Assembly (NCBI RefSeq): GCF_030816715.1
Contig: NZ_JAUSYH010000001.1
Location: forward strand, 6,014,001-6,078,000
Length of the DNA: 64,000 nt
Direction of reading: 5' to 3'
Source of the DNA: Streptomyces achromogenes
GTDB taxonomy: Bacteria > Actinomycetota > Actinomycetes > Streptomycetales > Streptomycetaceae
Each line of letters begins with the position of its first letter. The stretch's first letter is position 1. Both the position numbers and the translations under genes were made by a program. A model generated the notes under the pieces. It was not told the origin of the DNA. It searched no databases and saw nothing but the letters and a program-made list of their open reading frames with translations. Below, piece by piece: positions 19,880 through 28,459 of this stretch.

Positions 19880-21276
19880 GTGAGACGAAGAAGACGGACG
19901 CGGCCCCCTCGGTTCCGCCGCAGGCCTCCTCCCCCGAGGACCGCGAGGTGCTGCTCAAGGTCCAGGGCCTGCAGAAGCACTTCCCCATCCGCAAGGGCGT
20001 CCTGCAGCGTCAGGTCGGCGCGGTCAAGGCGGTCGACGGCATCGACTTCGAGGTGCGCAAGGGCGAGACCCTGGGCGTCGTCGGCGAGTCGGGCTGCGGA
20101 AAGTCGACCATGGGGCGGGTCATCACCCGGCTCGAGGAGCCGACCGGCGGCACGATCCACTTCGAGGGCCAGGACATCACCCGGCTGAAGCCGTCCGCGA
20201 TGCGTCCGCTGCGGCGGGACATCCAGATGATCTTCCAGGACCCGTACGGCTCCCTGAACCCCCGGCACACCATCGGAGGGATCGTCTCGGCGCCCTTCCG
20301 GCTCCAGGGCGTGGAGCCCGAGGGCGGCGTGAAGAAGGAGGTCCAGCGGCTGCTGGAGCTCGTGGGTCTGAGCCCCGAGCACTACAACCGCTACCCGCAC
20401 GAATTCTCCGGCGGTCAGCGTCAGCGCATCGGCATCGCCCGTGCGCTCGCCCTGAAGCCGAAGCTCGTCGTGGCGGACGAGCCGGTCTCCGCGCTGGACG
20501 TGTCGATCCAGGCGCAGGTCGTCAACCTGATGGACGACCTCCAGCAGGAACTCGGCCTGACGTACGTGATCATCGCGCACGACCTGTCCGTCGTACGGCA
20601 CGTCTCGGACCGCATCGCGGTGATGTACCTCGGCAAGATCGTCGAACTCGCCGACCGGACCTCGCTGTACCAGGCGCCGATGCACCCGTACACCAAGGCG
20701 CTCATGTCGGCCGTGCCGGTCCCGGACCCCAAGCGCAGGGGCGCCAAGAGCGAGCGCATCCTGCTCAAGGGCGACGTGCCCTCGCCGATCTCGCCGCCGA
20801 GCGGCTGCCGCTTCCATACCCGGTGCTGGAAGGCGACGCAGGTGTGCGCGACCCAGGAGCCCGTGCTCGTCGAGCTGCGGACGGGTCAGCAGGTCGCCTG
20901 CCACCACCCGGAGAACTTCGCGGACCAGGCCCCGCAGGACGTCGTCCTGCTGACCGCCGCGAAGGAGGCGGCGGAGCTGGTGGCCGACGAGGTGCTCGCC
21001 GAGTCGGCGGCGACCTCGGCTGCGGTGGCGGCGGAGATCGCCGACGGCCCGGCGGCCGAGGCCCCCGAGGGCACTGTGGCTCCCGAGTCCGCCGAGACTC
21101 CGGAGACGGCCGAGACCCCCGAGGTGACCGAAGCGGCTGAGGCCCCCGAAGCGGCCGAGACCCCGGAGACGGCCGAGGCCCCCGAGGTGGCCGAGACCGC
21201 CGAGGCCCCGGAGGTGGCCGAGACCGCCGAGACGGCCGAGGGCCCCGAGGGTGAGACGCCGGCCAAGGAGAAGTAA
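19876..21276 (+). CDS. Oligopeptide ABC transporter ATP-binding protein (OppF-like) with long acidic tail
   Basis: A 466-aa ATPase. Walker A is GESGCGKST, the signature is FSGGQRQR, Walker B is [12 protein letters not shown], and the C-terminal motif is [11 protein letters not shown]. The standard OppF domain ends near residue 350. The last about 110 residues are an Ala/Glu/Pro/Thr-rich acidic tail with imperfect repeats such as AETPETAE and APEVAETAE, unlike the other ATPase. The tail is probably disordered; it might tune assembly, stability or position at the membrane. GTG start overlaps the preceding gene by four bases. A strong terminator closes the operon. Confidence 0.93.
21058..21252 (+). 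repeat. Imperfect GAGGCCCCCGAGGTGGCC-type repeats coding the acidic OppF tail
   Basis: Short imperfect repeats of codons for Ala-Glu-(Thr/Ala)-Pro-Glu fill this segment, with recurring GCCGAGACC and GAGGCCCCCGAGG blocks. Copy number probably changes by slippage without breaking the frame. Confidence 0.8.
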
Positions 21277-21290
21277 GCATCACCAGATAC

Positions 21291-21323
21291 CAGCCCCCGC
21301 CTTGCAATGTAAGGCGGGGGCTG
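21291..21323 (+). terminator. Terminator of the oligopeptide transporter operon
   Basis: A perfect 13-bp stem (CAGCCCCCGCCTT / AAGGCGGGGGCTG) with loop GCAATGT starts 15 bases after the OppF stop. It lies 23 bases before the next coding start, so that gene must have its own signals inside or just after the stem. Confidence 0.85.
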
Positions 21324-21345
21324 CGTGTTGGGTGACAATGTAAGG

Positions 21346-22002
21346 GTGTTCCAGCAGATCTTCAGTCCTTCGGTCCAGCACACCCTCGACCTGTTCGGCA
21401 TCTTCGTGTTCGCCATCTCGGGGGCGCTGCTCGCCGTCCGCAAGAACTTCGACGTGTTCGGCATCGCCACGCTCGCCGAGGTCACCGCGCTCGGCGGCGG
21501 GCTGTTCCGGGACCTGGTCATCGGGGCCGTGCCGCCGGCCGCCTTCACCGACCTCGGGTACTTCCTCACACCGCTGTTCGCGGCCCTGCTCGTCGTCTTC
21601 CTGCATCCGCAGGTGGAGCGGATCCAGGCCGGCGTCAACGTCTTCGACGCGGCCGGTCTCGGCCTCTTCTGCGTCACCGGGACGACGAAAGCGTACGACT
21701 ACGGGCTCGGCCTCACCGCGTCGGCCGCCCTGGGGCTCGCCACCGCGGTGGGCGGCGGTGTGCTGCGCGACGTGCTGGCCAACGAGGTGCCCTCGCTGCT
21801 GCGCTGGGACCGCGACCTGTACGCGGTCCCAGCGATCGTCGGCGCCGCCATGGTGGCGCTCTGCATCCGCTACGACGTGCTCACCCCGCTGGCCAGCGGG
21901 GTGGCCGCGGTCACCGCCTTCGCGCTGCGGCTTCTGGCGATGCGGTTCCACTGGCGAGCGCCTCGTGCCTGGAATCGTCGCTCGACGGTGCGCGAGGAGT
22001 AG
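21346..22002 (+). CDS. TRIC-type cation channel / UPF0126 membrane protein
   Basis: A protein of about 218 aa with two copies of the three-helix UPF0126/TRIC domain. The repeated motif is GGGLFRDLVIG in the first half and GGGVLRDVLANEVP in the second, each following membrane helices. Bacterial TRIC proteins form trimeric monovalent cation channels. GTG at 21346 is adopted as start; only 22 bases separate it from the preceding terminator, so the message may be nearly leaderless or start within the stem. The 3' end overlaps by 92 bases with the convergent esterase gene. Confidence 0.85.
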   Translation: MFQQIFSPSVQHTLDLFGIFVFAISGALLAVRKNFDVFGIATLAEVTALGGGLFRDLVIGAVPPAAFTDLGYFLTPLFAALLVVFLHPQVERIQAGVNVFDAAGLGLFCVTGTTKAYDYGLGLTASAALGLATAVGGGVLRDVLANEVPSLLRWDRDLYAVPAIVGAAMVALCIRYDVLTPLASGVAAVTAFALRLLAMRFHWRAPRAWNRRSTVREE

Positions 22003-23149
22003 ACCGGCCCGTGCCGCCGGCGACGGGGCTCTGCTCCATCTGCAGCGTCAGCCAGCGGAACGCCGGCACGACCTGCGGCCGCCACAGCGCCATGGAGTGG
22101 CCGCCCGCGCTCTTCGGGACGTACACGACGTGCACGGTCGTCGGCGCCTTCGCCTCCTTCCGCAGGGCCAGGGCCGCCTCGTAGCCGTCCTGCGGCTGAC
22201 CGGAGAGGTACAGGGCGACGGCGGGCGGCACGACGGCCTTCCGCAGCAGCACATAGGGGTTGTTGGCCCGGCGCAGGGACGGGCTCCTGGCCGCGAGGGA
22301 CTTGCGCTCGCCGATCGGGTCGCTGTAGCCGGACAGGCTCACCGCCGCCCGGAAGCGGTCGGGGTGGGCGACGGCGAGCTTGGCCGCGCAGTGGGCCCCC
22401 GCCGAATATCCGGCGACCGCCCAGTCCTTGGGCGCGGGCTGGGCCCGGAAGTTGTCCCGGACCATCTTCGGCACGTCGACGCTGAGCCAGCTGTCCGCGT
22501 TGACGACGTGCGGGACGTTGGCGCAGCCGGTGTCCACGCCCGGCAGCAGCGTGGTGCGCGGCGCGACCAGGATGAACGGCGCGACCTCGCCCGAGCGCAT
22601 CAGCGGCGCCAGCTGCTCGTGCACCCGCAGCGACCCGAACCAGGACTTGGGGGAGCCCGGGTAGCCCGGCAGCAGCTCCACCACCGGGAAGGAGCGGTGC
22701 GCGTAGGCGGGATCGTCGTACTGCGGGGGCAGCCAGACGTAGACCTCGGCGTTCACGCCCGAGACCTGGCCCTCGAGCTGGGTGACACGCACCCCGCCGG
22801 CCGCGTGCATTCCCGCGCCGTCGGCCTGCTCGAACCGCTGCCTGACCTTCGGCAGCCGGTCCAGCGCGATGCCGCCGGTGCCGTCGGCGCCCAGGTCGGC
22901 GGCCTGCTGCACATGTGTGCCGGTGCCCAGCAGGTCGCCCCAGGTGTCGTACAGGCTGTTGGCGTTGTTGACGAGGACGAAGACCAGGGCCACGGCGGTG
23001 CCCTGGGCGAACAGCAGCATCAGCATCCGGGCCATGACGCGCAGCAGCCGCGGTCCGCGCATCCGCGACCACAGCAGCAGCGGCAGCGCGACGGCGAGCA
23101 CGGACACGGCGATCAGGGTGTAGAGGAACGGAGTCCCGGTGAGGCTCAT
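21911..23149 (-). CDS. Membrane-anchored alpha/beta-hydrolase (esterase D / antigen 85-like family)
   Basis: A 412-aa protein. The first about 120 residues hold several hydrophobic segments (LYTLIAVSVLAVALPLLLW and MLMLLFAQGTAVALVFVLV). An esterase domain follows, with nucleophile elbow GYSAG, the family's WFGS and GGHSM segments, and a late His (SAGGHSMALWRP). It probably faces outward and cleaves or transfers acyl groups; the substrate is unknown. ATG at 23149 gives a protein starting at the first membrane helix, with an AAGGA just upstream; 23200 is an alternative. Its last 92 bases run through the end of the opposing TRIC gene. Confidence 0.85.
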   Translation of the reverse strand: MSLTGTPFLYTLIAVSVLAVALPLLLWSRMRGPRLLRVMARMLMLLFAQGTAVALVFVLVNNANSLYDTWGDLLGTGTHVQQAADLGADGTGGIALDRLPKVRQRFEQADGAGMHAAGGVRVTQLEGQVSGVNAEVYVWLPPQYDDPAYAHRSFPVVELLPGYPGSPKSWFGSLRVHEQLAPLMRSGEVAPFILVAPRTTLLPGVDTGCANVPHVVNADSWLSVDVPKMVRDNFRAQPAPKDWAVAGYSAGAHCAAKLAVAHPDRFRAAVSLSGYSDPIGERKSLAARSPSLRRANNPYVLLRKAVVPPAVALYLSGQPQDGYEAALALRKEAKAPTTVHVVYVPKSAGGHSMALWRPQVVPAFRWLTLQMEQSPVAGGTGRSTPRAPSSDDSRHEALASGTASPEAAARRR

Positions 23150-23291
23150 GTCCTTGCAGAGGGGAATAGGGGCGGCAAGGTTACGGACGAGTCGGGACAC
23201 TTACCAAGAAATTTGCCGTCTCATGCCCCTTCTTCACCTTCCGTGACGGGAAAAGCTACCGCTTAGTAATGTCTTGCTGTACCGTTCGAGC

Positions 23292-24173
23292 ATGCCAGAA
23301 GCAGCTATCGCGGCGGCCGAGCGGGCCTCCATCGACCCCGTCACGGCCTCGATCGGCGACAGCGAGTTCGACCGCGACACCGCGCTCACCCGACGCGCAC
23401 CCGGTGTCTACGACATCGACCTCTCGGCCGGCTGGACGATCATCAGCGCCGTCAACGGCGGCTACCTCCTCGCCGTCCTCGGCCGTGCCCTCGCGGACGC
23501 CCTGCCGCACGACGACCCGTTCACGATCTCGGCGCACTACCTCACCGCGTCGCAGCCCGGCCCGGCGACGGTCCGCACGGACGTCGTCCGCTCCGGCCGC
23601 ACCCTGTCGACCGGCCAGGCCTCGCTCTTCCAGTACGACGAGAACGGCGCCGAGGTCGAGCGGATCCGCGTGCTCGCCTCCTACGGCGACCTGGACGCGC
23701 TCCCGGACGACGTCCGCACGACGGCGAAGCCCCCGGCGATCCCGCCCGTCGAGCAGTGCTTCGGCCCCGAGGACGGGCCGGCCCCCGTGGACGGCAGCTC
23801 CGCCATCGCCGACCGGCTGATGCTCAAGCTCGACCCGTCGACCCTCGGCTGGGCGCTCGGGCAGCCGTCCGGCAGGGGCGAGATGCGGGCCTGGTTCGGC
23901 CTGAAGGACGGCCGCGACCCCGACCCGTTGTCCCTCCTGCTCGCGGTGGACGCCCTGCCGCCGACCGCCTTCGAGATCGGTCTGCACGGCTGGGTCCCCA
24001 CGGTGGAGCTGACCGTCCACGTCCGCTGCCGTCCGGCTCCCGGACCGCTGCGCGTCTCCATCGTCACCCGCAACCTCGCGGGCGGCTTCCTCGAGGAGGA
24101 CGCCGAGGTCTGGGACAGCGCGGACCGGCTGGTGGCGCAGTCGCGGCAGCTGGCGAGGGCCAGGCTCGGCTGA
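23292..24173 (+). CDS. Acyl-CoA thioesterase family protein (double hotdog)
   Basis: A 293-aa protein resembling TesB-type or 4HBT_3 thioesterases. The N-terminal hotdog has NGGYLLAVLGRALADALP and the family's HYLTASQPGPATVRTDVVRSGRT. The second hotdog ends GGFLEEDAEVWDSADRLVAQSRQLA, the typical closing strand. It should hydrolyse acyl-CoA esters in the cytoplasm. ATG at 23292 is used, with a -10-like TTAGTAAT about 20 bases upstream suggesting a very short leader; a TTG at 23274 is in frame. It is divergent from the esterase gene. Confidence 0.87.
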   Translation: MPEAAIAAAERASIDPVTASIGDSEFDRDTALTRRAPGVYDIDLSAGWTIISAVNGGYLLAVLGRALADALPHDDPFTISAHYLTASQPGPATVRTDVVRSGRTLSTGQASLFQYDENGAEVERIRVLASYGDLDALPDDVRTTAKPPAIPPVEQCFGPEDGPAPVDGSSAIADRLMLKLDPSTLGWALGQPSGRGEMRAWFGLKDGRDPDPLSLLLAVDALPPTAFEIGLHGWVPTVELTVHVRCRPAPGPLRVSIVTRNLAGGFLEEDAEVWDSADRLVAQSRQLARARLG

Positions 24174-24441
24174 GCGGCTCCGGGCGGGGCAGGCAGGGGA
24201 AGGGCCGGGCAGGGAAAGGGCCGCCGACGGTGCCGGATCGGCCGTCCGTGTCACGGGGCTGTACCAGCGTGGTCTGCGGCCACCGGGCGGACTGCCGGTC
24301 GACTCCCAGGTCGGAGGCTTCTCTTGAGGGGCGCTTTACCCCACTGACAGGCAGCGGACAGAGGAGCCTCAAGAAAGCCCTGAGCGCCGTTGGTTGAGTG
24401 CCCGCCTCAGGTTCCCCTAGTCCTCCCTGGAGCTGTCTCTC

Positions 24442-24855
24442 ATGAAGCGTGCGCTGATGCCCGTCCGTCTCGTCCCCGCGGTGGCGCTGCTGGCGCTCTC
24501 GCCCCTCGCTCTGGTGGCCTGCGGCTCGGGCGACTCCTCCTCCTCGAGCTCGAACAGCGGCAGTTCCGGGCAGCAGTCGTGCCAGGCGCCGTCCGGCAAC
24601 GCCTCCAGGATGCCGAGCGGTGCACCGAGCGGTGCTCCGTCGGGTGCGCCGACCGATGCGGCTTCGGGGCGGCCGACGGGGGCCCCGACCGGCGTCCCGT
24701 CGGGCGCCCCGAGCGGCGCTCCCACTGGCGCTCCCGGCGGTGGCGCGGGCGGCGGTGGTCAGGGCGGCCCCGGCGGTGGACAGGGCGGTGGTCAGGGCGG
24801 CGGCTGTGGCGGCCCTGGCGGCGGCCAGGGGCAGCAGGCCCAGCAGCAGGGCTGA
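24442..24855 (+). CDS. Small Ser/Gly/Pro repeat-rich lipoprotein
   Basis: A 137-aa exported protein of unknown function. The signal ends in lipobox LVAC (Cys27). The mature part is low complexity: a Ser run, about ten PSGAP/PTGAP pentapeptides, then a Gly/Gln-rich tail (GGGQGG repeats) with a lone Cys in GGCGGPGG and another in QQSCQAP. Such a chain is likely disordered and could span the cell wall; the two spare cysteines could cross-link. GGAG lies 10 bases before the ATG. I recognise no domain. The 268-bp gap before it (24174-24441) has only GGGCAGG-rich sequence and a CTTGAGG / CCTCAAG inverted pair. Confidence 0.7.
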   Translation: MKRALMPVRLVPAVALLALSPLALVACGSGDSSSSSSNSGSSGQQSCQAPSGNASRMPSGAPSGAPSGAPTDAASGRPTGAPTGVPSGAPSGAPTGAPGGGAGGGGQGGPGGGQGGGQGGGCGGPGGGQGQQAQQQG

Positions 24856-24870
24856 CCGCGGGCAGGCGGT

Positions 24871-24914
24871 GCACAGGGGCGGCGCGACCGGGAACGGACT
24901 CGCCGCCCCTGTGC
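24871..24914. terminator. Bidirectional hairpin between the lipoprotein and tetR genes
   Basis: A perfect 13-bp inverted repeat (GCACAGGGGCGGC / GCCGCCCCTGTGC) with an 18-base loop lies between two convergent genes, 15 bases from each stop. It can serve both strands. Confidence 0.8.
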
Positions 24915-24928
24915 GTTGCCGCCGACGC

Positions 24929-25555
24929 TCAGTCCAGCCAGTGGTGGCGGCCGATGCTGATGAGCCGCATCTGACGGGTCGCCATCCTGGTGACCCGTTC
25001 CCGCTCCTCCGGCGAGGCCTCCAGGGACTCCAGGAACAGGGAGGCCGTGATGAGCATCTGGTCGACGTAGAGGTGCGAGAGCATCAGCAGGTCGTCGTCG
25101 CTCCAGCCCTCGGCCTCGGCGTCCTTGGCCAGCTCGGCCTTCACCTCCTCGGCGAACCGGCCCAGTTGCTCCCGGATCGCCTCCCGCACCGGCTGGACCC
25201 CGCCATGTCGCTCACGGGCGATGAAACGGACGTGAGCGGGGTACGCGGTCACATGACCGGCTATCAACTCGACAGCGCGCGTGATGCGTTCGGCACTGGT
25301 GTCGGCCGTGGTCACGGTGGTGCGGATCATCGGGTGCAGGCTGCCCAGCGCCTCCTCGACCAGGGCCACGCCCAAGTCCGCCGTGGAGCGGAAGTGCCGG
25401 TAGAAGGCCGTCGGGGCCACTCCGACGGCCCTGGTGACCTCGCGCAGGCCCAGGCTGCTCAGGCTCTGCTCCTCGAGCAGGAGCAAGGCCGCGTCCAGGA
25501 GCGACTGCCGGGTCTTCTGCTTCTGTGCCTGTCGGACGCCGAGGGTGTGACTCAT
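24929..25555 (-). CDS. FabR-like TetR-family transcriptional regulator
   Basis: A 208-aa repressor. The N-terminal helix-turn-helix reads LGLREVTRAVGVAPTAFYRHF (residues about 37-57). Both this part and the C-terminal QMRLISIGRHHWLD resemble E. coli FabR and Pseudomonas DesT, which sense acyl thioesters and control unsaturated fatty-acid genes. Ligand type is therefore likely acyl-CoA or acyl-ACP, but this is inference. Three dyads with the half-site GTGAACA lie between it and the divergent small genes; one covers the stretch 9-24 bases from its own ATG, implying autorepression. Confidence 0.88.
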   Translation of the reverse strand: MSHTLGVRQAQKQKTRQSLLDAALLLLEEQSLSSLGLREVTRAVGVAPTAFYRHFRSTADLGVALVEEALGSLHPMIRTTVTTADTSAERITRAVELIAGHVTAYPAHVRFIARERHGGVQPVREAIREQLGRFAEEVKAELAKDAEAEGWSDDDLLMLSHLYVDQMLITASLFLESLEASPEERERVTRMATRQMRLISIGRHHWLD

Positions 25556-25563
25556 GTCATCCA

Positions 25564-25579
25564 GTTAACAACTGTTCTC
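25564..25579. promoter_or_regulatory. Operator-like dyad 1 next to the tetR start
   Basis: GTTAACAACTGTTCTC has arms GTTAACA and (reverse) GAGAACA around AC. It sits 9 bases before the regulator ATG on its own transcript side, suited to autorepression. Confidence 0.6.
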
Positions 25580-25584
25580 CGTAA

Positions 25585-25611
25585 TTGGAAAGCCGGGAAA
25601 CGCGCTAGACT
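25585..25611 (+). promoter_or_regulatory. Possible promoter for the two small membrane protein genes
   Basis: TTGGAA (25585-25590) and TAGACT (25606-25611) resemble -35 and -10 boxes at 15-base spacing, lying between operator dyads 1 and 2. The assignment is tentative. Confidence 0.35.
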
Positions 25612-25620
25612 TTGGAGTCA

Positions 25621-25648
25621 GTGAACAACTGTAACCACAACTGTTCAC
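25621..25648. promoter_or_regulatory. Operator-like dyads 2 and 3 (overlapping pair)
   Basis: GTGAACAACTGTAACC (25621-25636) and AACCACAACTGTTCAC (25633-25648) each carry one perfect GTGAACA half-site about an AC centre, and together form a 28-bp inverted repeat with GTGAACA at both ends. They match dyad 1 and lie just downstream of a plausible promoter for the small genes. Confidence 0.6.
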
Positions 25649-25697
25649 CGAAACGTCACGCAGGCGGCACGATGCCGCCTCGAAGGGGGTTCGTCCC

Positions 25698-25862
25698 ATG
25701 CTGTTCCTCGTCGCCGCGCTGCTGCTGTTCGGCGTCGTCCTGGGCACCGTCGCCCACGCGCCGTTCGCCTTCACGCTCGTCGCCGGCGTGGTGATCGCCG
25801 CCTGGCTCGGAATCTTCGCGCTCCGCGAGCGCCACGGCCGCCGGCGCTCCTCGGCCCACTGA
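25698..25862 (+). CDS. 54-aa small membrane protein
   Basis: MLFLVAALLLFGVVLGTVAH begins a protein of two hydrophobic helices joined by a short turn and ending in a basic tail RERHGRRRSSAH. AAGGGGG lies nine bases before the ATG. It is the first gene downstream of the FabR-like operator cluster and is probably co-transcribed with the DUF4190 protein 120 bases later. Function is unknown; the basic tail should face the cytoplasm. Confidence 0.75.
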   Translation: MLFLVAALLLFGVVLGTVAHAPFAFTLVAGVVIAAWLGIFALRERHGRRRSSAH

Positions 25863-25982
25863 CAGACCGAGGACACCACCGCGCCACCGGCGCCTGCACC
25901 GGCCGCAGGCCGTCGCCGCGCCACGAACCGACCGCCCGTCCCTGAACCGCCCGCACCACTGATCGACAGGAGCTGACCGACC

Positions 25983-26249
25983 ATGCATCTCACCGCACCG
26001 GCCACACGTCGCACCGGCGTCCGGGACGCCGACGGCATGGCCGTCGCGTCCTTCATCCTGGGCCTGCTGGGCCTGCTCGTCCTCAACGTCTTCCTCGGCC
26101 CGATCGCCGTGATCCTCGCGGCGGCGGCCCTCTGGCGCGGCACCGCCCGCCGCGGCCGCGCCTACCTCGGCCTCGCGCTGGGCGTCGCCGACCTGCTCGT
26201 GCTGGTCGCGTTCATGCAGGCGGACTCGACGGTCTCCTGGAGCTTCTGA
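25983..26249 (+). CDS. DUF4190 small membrane protein
   Basis: An 88-aa protein with two or three hydrophobic segments. The DGMAVASFILGLLGLLVL stretch is the usual opening of DUF4190, and the region ends in LGLALGVADLLVLVAF. Function of the family is unknown. GACAGGAGC lies before the ATG. It probably shares control by the divergent FabR-like regulator. Confidence 0.78.
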   Translation: MHLTAPATRRTGVRDADGMAVASFILGLLGLLVLNVFLGPIAVILAAAALWRGTARRGRAYLGLALGVADLLVLVAFMQADSTVSWSF

Positions 26250-26309
26250 CCGCGGCGGCCGTACCTGCGAGCGAGGCGCGCCACCCGGTCCCCGTAGAAT
26301 CGGGCCACC

Positions 26310-27473
26310 ATGGCATACCTCGACCACGCCGCGACCACGCCGATGCTCCCCGAGGCGGTCGAGGCGCTCACCGCGCACCTGAGCATCACCGGTAACGCCT
26401 CCTCCCTCCACGCAGCCGGCCGGCAGGCCCGCCGCACGGTCGAGGAAGCCCGTGAGACCCTCGCGGAAGCGCTCGGCGCCCGCCCCAGCGAGGTCGTCCT
26501 CACCTCCGGCGGCACCGAGGCCGACAACCTCGCGGTCAAAGGCCTGTACTGGTCCCGCCGTGACGCCGACCCGGCCCGCACCCGTGTCCTGGCCAGCCCC
26601 GTCGAGCACCACGCCGTGCTCGACGCCGTGCACTGGCTGGGCGAGCACGAGGGCGCCACGGTCGAGTACCTGCCGGTCGACGCCGAGGGACGGGTCCATC
26701 CCGACGTCCTTCGCGACGCGATCGCCCGCAACCCCCAGGACGTCGCCCTGGCCACCGTGATGTGGGCGAACAACGAGATCGGCACGATCCTGCCGGTCCG
26801 TGAACTGGCCGACGCGGCAGCCGAGTTCGACGTCCCGCTGCATGCCGACGCGGTGCAGGCCTTCGGTCAGGTCCCCGTCGACTTCGCCGCCTCCGGGCTC
26901 GCCGCCATGACGGTCTCCGGCCACAAGATCGGCGGCCCGTACGGGATCGGCGCCCTGCTGCTGGGCCGCGAGCACACCCCCGTCCCCGTCCTGCACGGCG
27001 GCGGGCAGGAACGCCACGTCCGTTCCGGCACCCTCGACGTCCCCGCGATCGCCTCCTTCGCGGTCGCCGGACGCCTCGCCGCCGAGCGGCGCGAGTGGTT
27101 CGCCCGGGAGGTCGGCGCGCTGCGCGACGCCCTCATCGACGCCGTGCGCACGGCCGTCCCGGACGCGATCCTCGGCGGCGACCCCGTGGACCGGCTGCCG
27201 GCCAACGCCCACTTCACCTTTCCCGGCTGCGAGGGCGACTCCTTGCTGCTGCTCCTGGACGCCCAGGGCATCGAGTGCTCCACCGGCTCCGCCTGCACCG
27301 CCGGCGTCGCCCAGCCCAGCCATGTGCTGCTGGCCACCGGCGTCGACCCCGACCTGGCCCGCGGCACCCTGCGCTTCTCCCTCGGCCACACCTCCACCGA
27401 GGCCGACGTCGAAGCGGTGGCCAAGGCCATCGGCCCGGCGGTCGAGCGGGCCCGCGCGGCGGGGCTGACGTGA
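26310..27473 (+). CDS. iscS: Cysteine desulfurase (IscS/NifS type)
   Basis: A 387-aa PLP enzyme taking sulfur from cysteine to a protein persulfide. The N-terminus [20 protein letters not shown] is diagnostic. The PLP lysine lies in [17 protein letters not shown], and the catalytic Cys in [10 protein letters not shown], close to residue 320. It acts with mnmA, two genes downstream, to thiolate wobble uridine in tRNA; it may also serve Fe-S assembly, although Streptomyces also have a SUF system. ATG at 26310 is 60 bases after the DUF4190 gene and has a TAGAAT -10-like box just upstream. Confidence 0.94.
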   Translation: MAYLDHAATTPMLPEAVEALTAHLSITGNASSLHAAGRQARRTVEEARETLAEALGARPSEVVLTSGGTEADNLAVKGLYWSRRDADPARTRVLASPVEHHAVLDAVHWLGEHEGATVEYLPVDAEGRVHPDVLRDAIARNPQDVALATVMWANNEIGTILPVRELADAAAEFDVPLHADAVQAFGQVPVDFAASGLAAMTVSGHKIGGPYGIGALLLGREHTPVPVLHGGGQERHVRSGTLDVPAIASFAVAGRLAAERREWFAREVGALRDALIDAVRTAVPDAILGGDPVDRLPANAHFTFPGCEGDSLLLLLDAQGIECSTGSACTAGVAQPSHVLLATGVDPDLARGTLRFSLGHTSTEADVEAVAKAIGPAVERARAAGLT

Positions 27474-27504
27474 CGCCCGCAGTCCGCCCCGCCCTACCGC
27501 CCGC

Positions 27505-27622
27505 CTGACCCGGCCCTGCGCCGCCCCGGGTGACCCGCCCTGCTGCCCGCCTGACCCGGCCCTGCGCCGCCCCGGGTGACCCGCCCTGCTGCCCGCCTGA
27601 CCCGCCCTGCTGCCGGGGTGAC
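27505..27622. repeat. 46-bp tandem repeat downstream of iscS (2.4 copies)
   Basis: A unit beginning CTGACCCGGCCCTGCGCCGC occurs at 27505 and 27551 with a 46-bp period, and a third, internally shortened copy begins at 27597. It fills much of the 219-bp gap between iscS and the convergent amidase gene and contains no gene. It probably varies in copy number between strains. Confidence 0.88.
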
Positions 27623-27692
27623 CGGTGGCGCTCCGGAACGGGGCGGCAGTCGCGTACCCAAGCGATCCGCGTCGCGCGACGTGCGCGAAGTG

Positions 27693-28352
27693 TCAGGCGG
27701 CTGCCGCGTGCGCGACGGCGACGAGCCGCATGTACCGCTTCCAGTCCCAGTGCTCCCCGGGGTCGGTGTGGTCCGTGCCCGGCACCTCCACGTGCCCGAC
27801 GATGTGCTCCCGGTCCACGGGTATGTCATAGCGCCGGCAGACCGCGGCGGTCAGCCGGGCGGACGCGGCGTACATCACGTCCGTGAAGTCCTGCGGCCGG
27901 TCGACGAACCCCTCGTGCTCGATGCCCACGCTGCGCTCGTTGTAGGAGCGGTTGCCTGCGTGGTACGCCACGTCCAGCTCGCGGACCATCTGCGTGACGC
28001 GGCCGTCCTTGCCGACGATGTAGTGCGCCGCCGCCCGGTGCCCCGGGTCCTCGAACGCCTTCACCGCGCTCCCCAGATCCCCCTGCGTGACGTGGATGAC
28101 GACCATGTCGACCCCGTAGTCGTCCGGCCGGTCCGCCCAGCGGAAGTTCGCCTCCGACGCCGGCACCCACCGCGCGCCCCCGAAGTCCACCGCGCCCTCC
28201 ACCCGCGCTCTGCGCACGCCGGGCAGCCGCCAGTAAAGCCGCGCCAGTTCCTCACGCGCCAGCACGGCCGTGCCGGCGGCCGCCGCGACGCCGCCGATCA
28301 GCAGCGCGCGCCGCCCGATCCGCCGGTCGGAGTCACCCCGTGTCGCCCCCAT
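27693..28352 (-). CDS. N-acetylmuramoyl-L-alanine amidase (amidase_2), Tat-type signal
   Basis: A 219-aa exported zinc amidase that cuts the bond between muramic acid and L-Ala in peptidoglycan. The twin Arg pair in [19 protein letters not shown] suggests Tat export. The amidase_2 core has a first Zn His in VVIHVTQG and later His residues in [22 protein letters not shown] and [19 protein letters not shown]. Length is minimal: no wall-binding domain. It is convergent with iscS and divergent from mnmA. Confidence 0.9.
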   Translation of the reverse strand: MGATRGDSDRRIGRRALLIGGVAAAAGTAVLAREELARLYWRLPGVRRARVEGAVDFGGARWVPASEANFRWADRPDDYGVDMVVIHVTQGDLGSAVKAFEDPGHRAAAHYIVGKDGRVTQMVRELDVAYHAGNRSYNERSVGIEHEGFVDRPQDFTDVMYAASARLTAAVCRRYDIPVDREHIVGHVEVPGTDHTDPGEHWDWKRYMRLVAVAHAAAA

Positions 28353-28459
28353 GGCCCGTCCTTCCTCGGACCCGATCCGTCGGACAGGTCCGGCCCCTCG
28401 AGATCGTCAACGGATACCCGCGGGCCCGGGTTCCCGGCGACCCGTACCCTGAAAGGGTT

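Noticed and set aside
27505-27622. CRISPR-like array
   Set aside because: The repeats are head to tail without unique spacers, the unit is 46 bp, and no cas gene is present.
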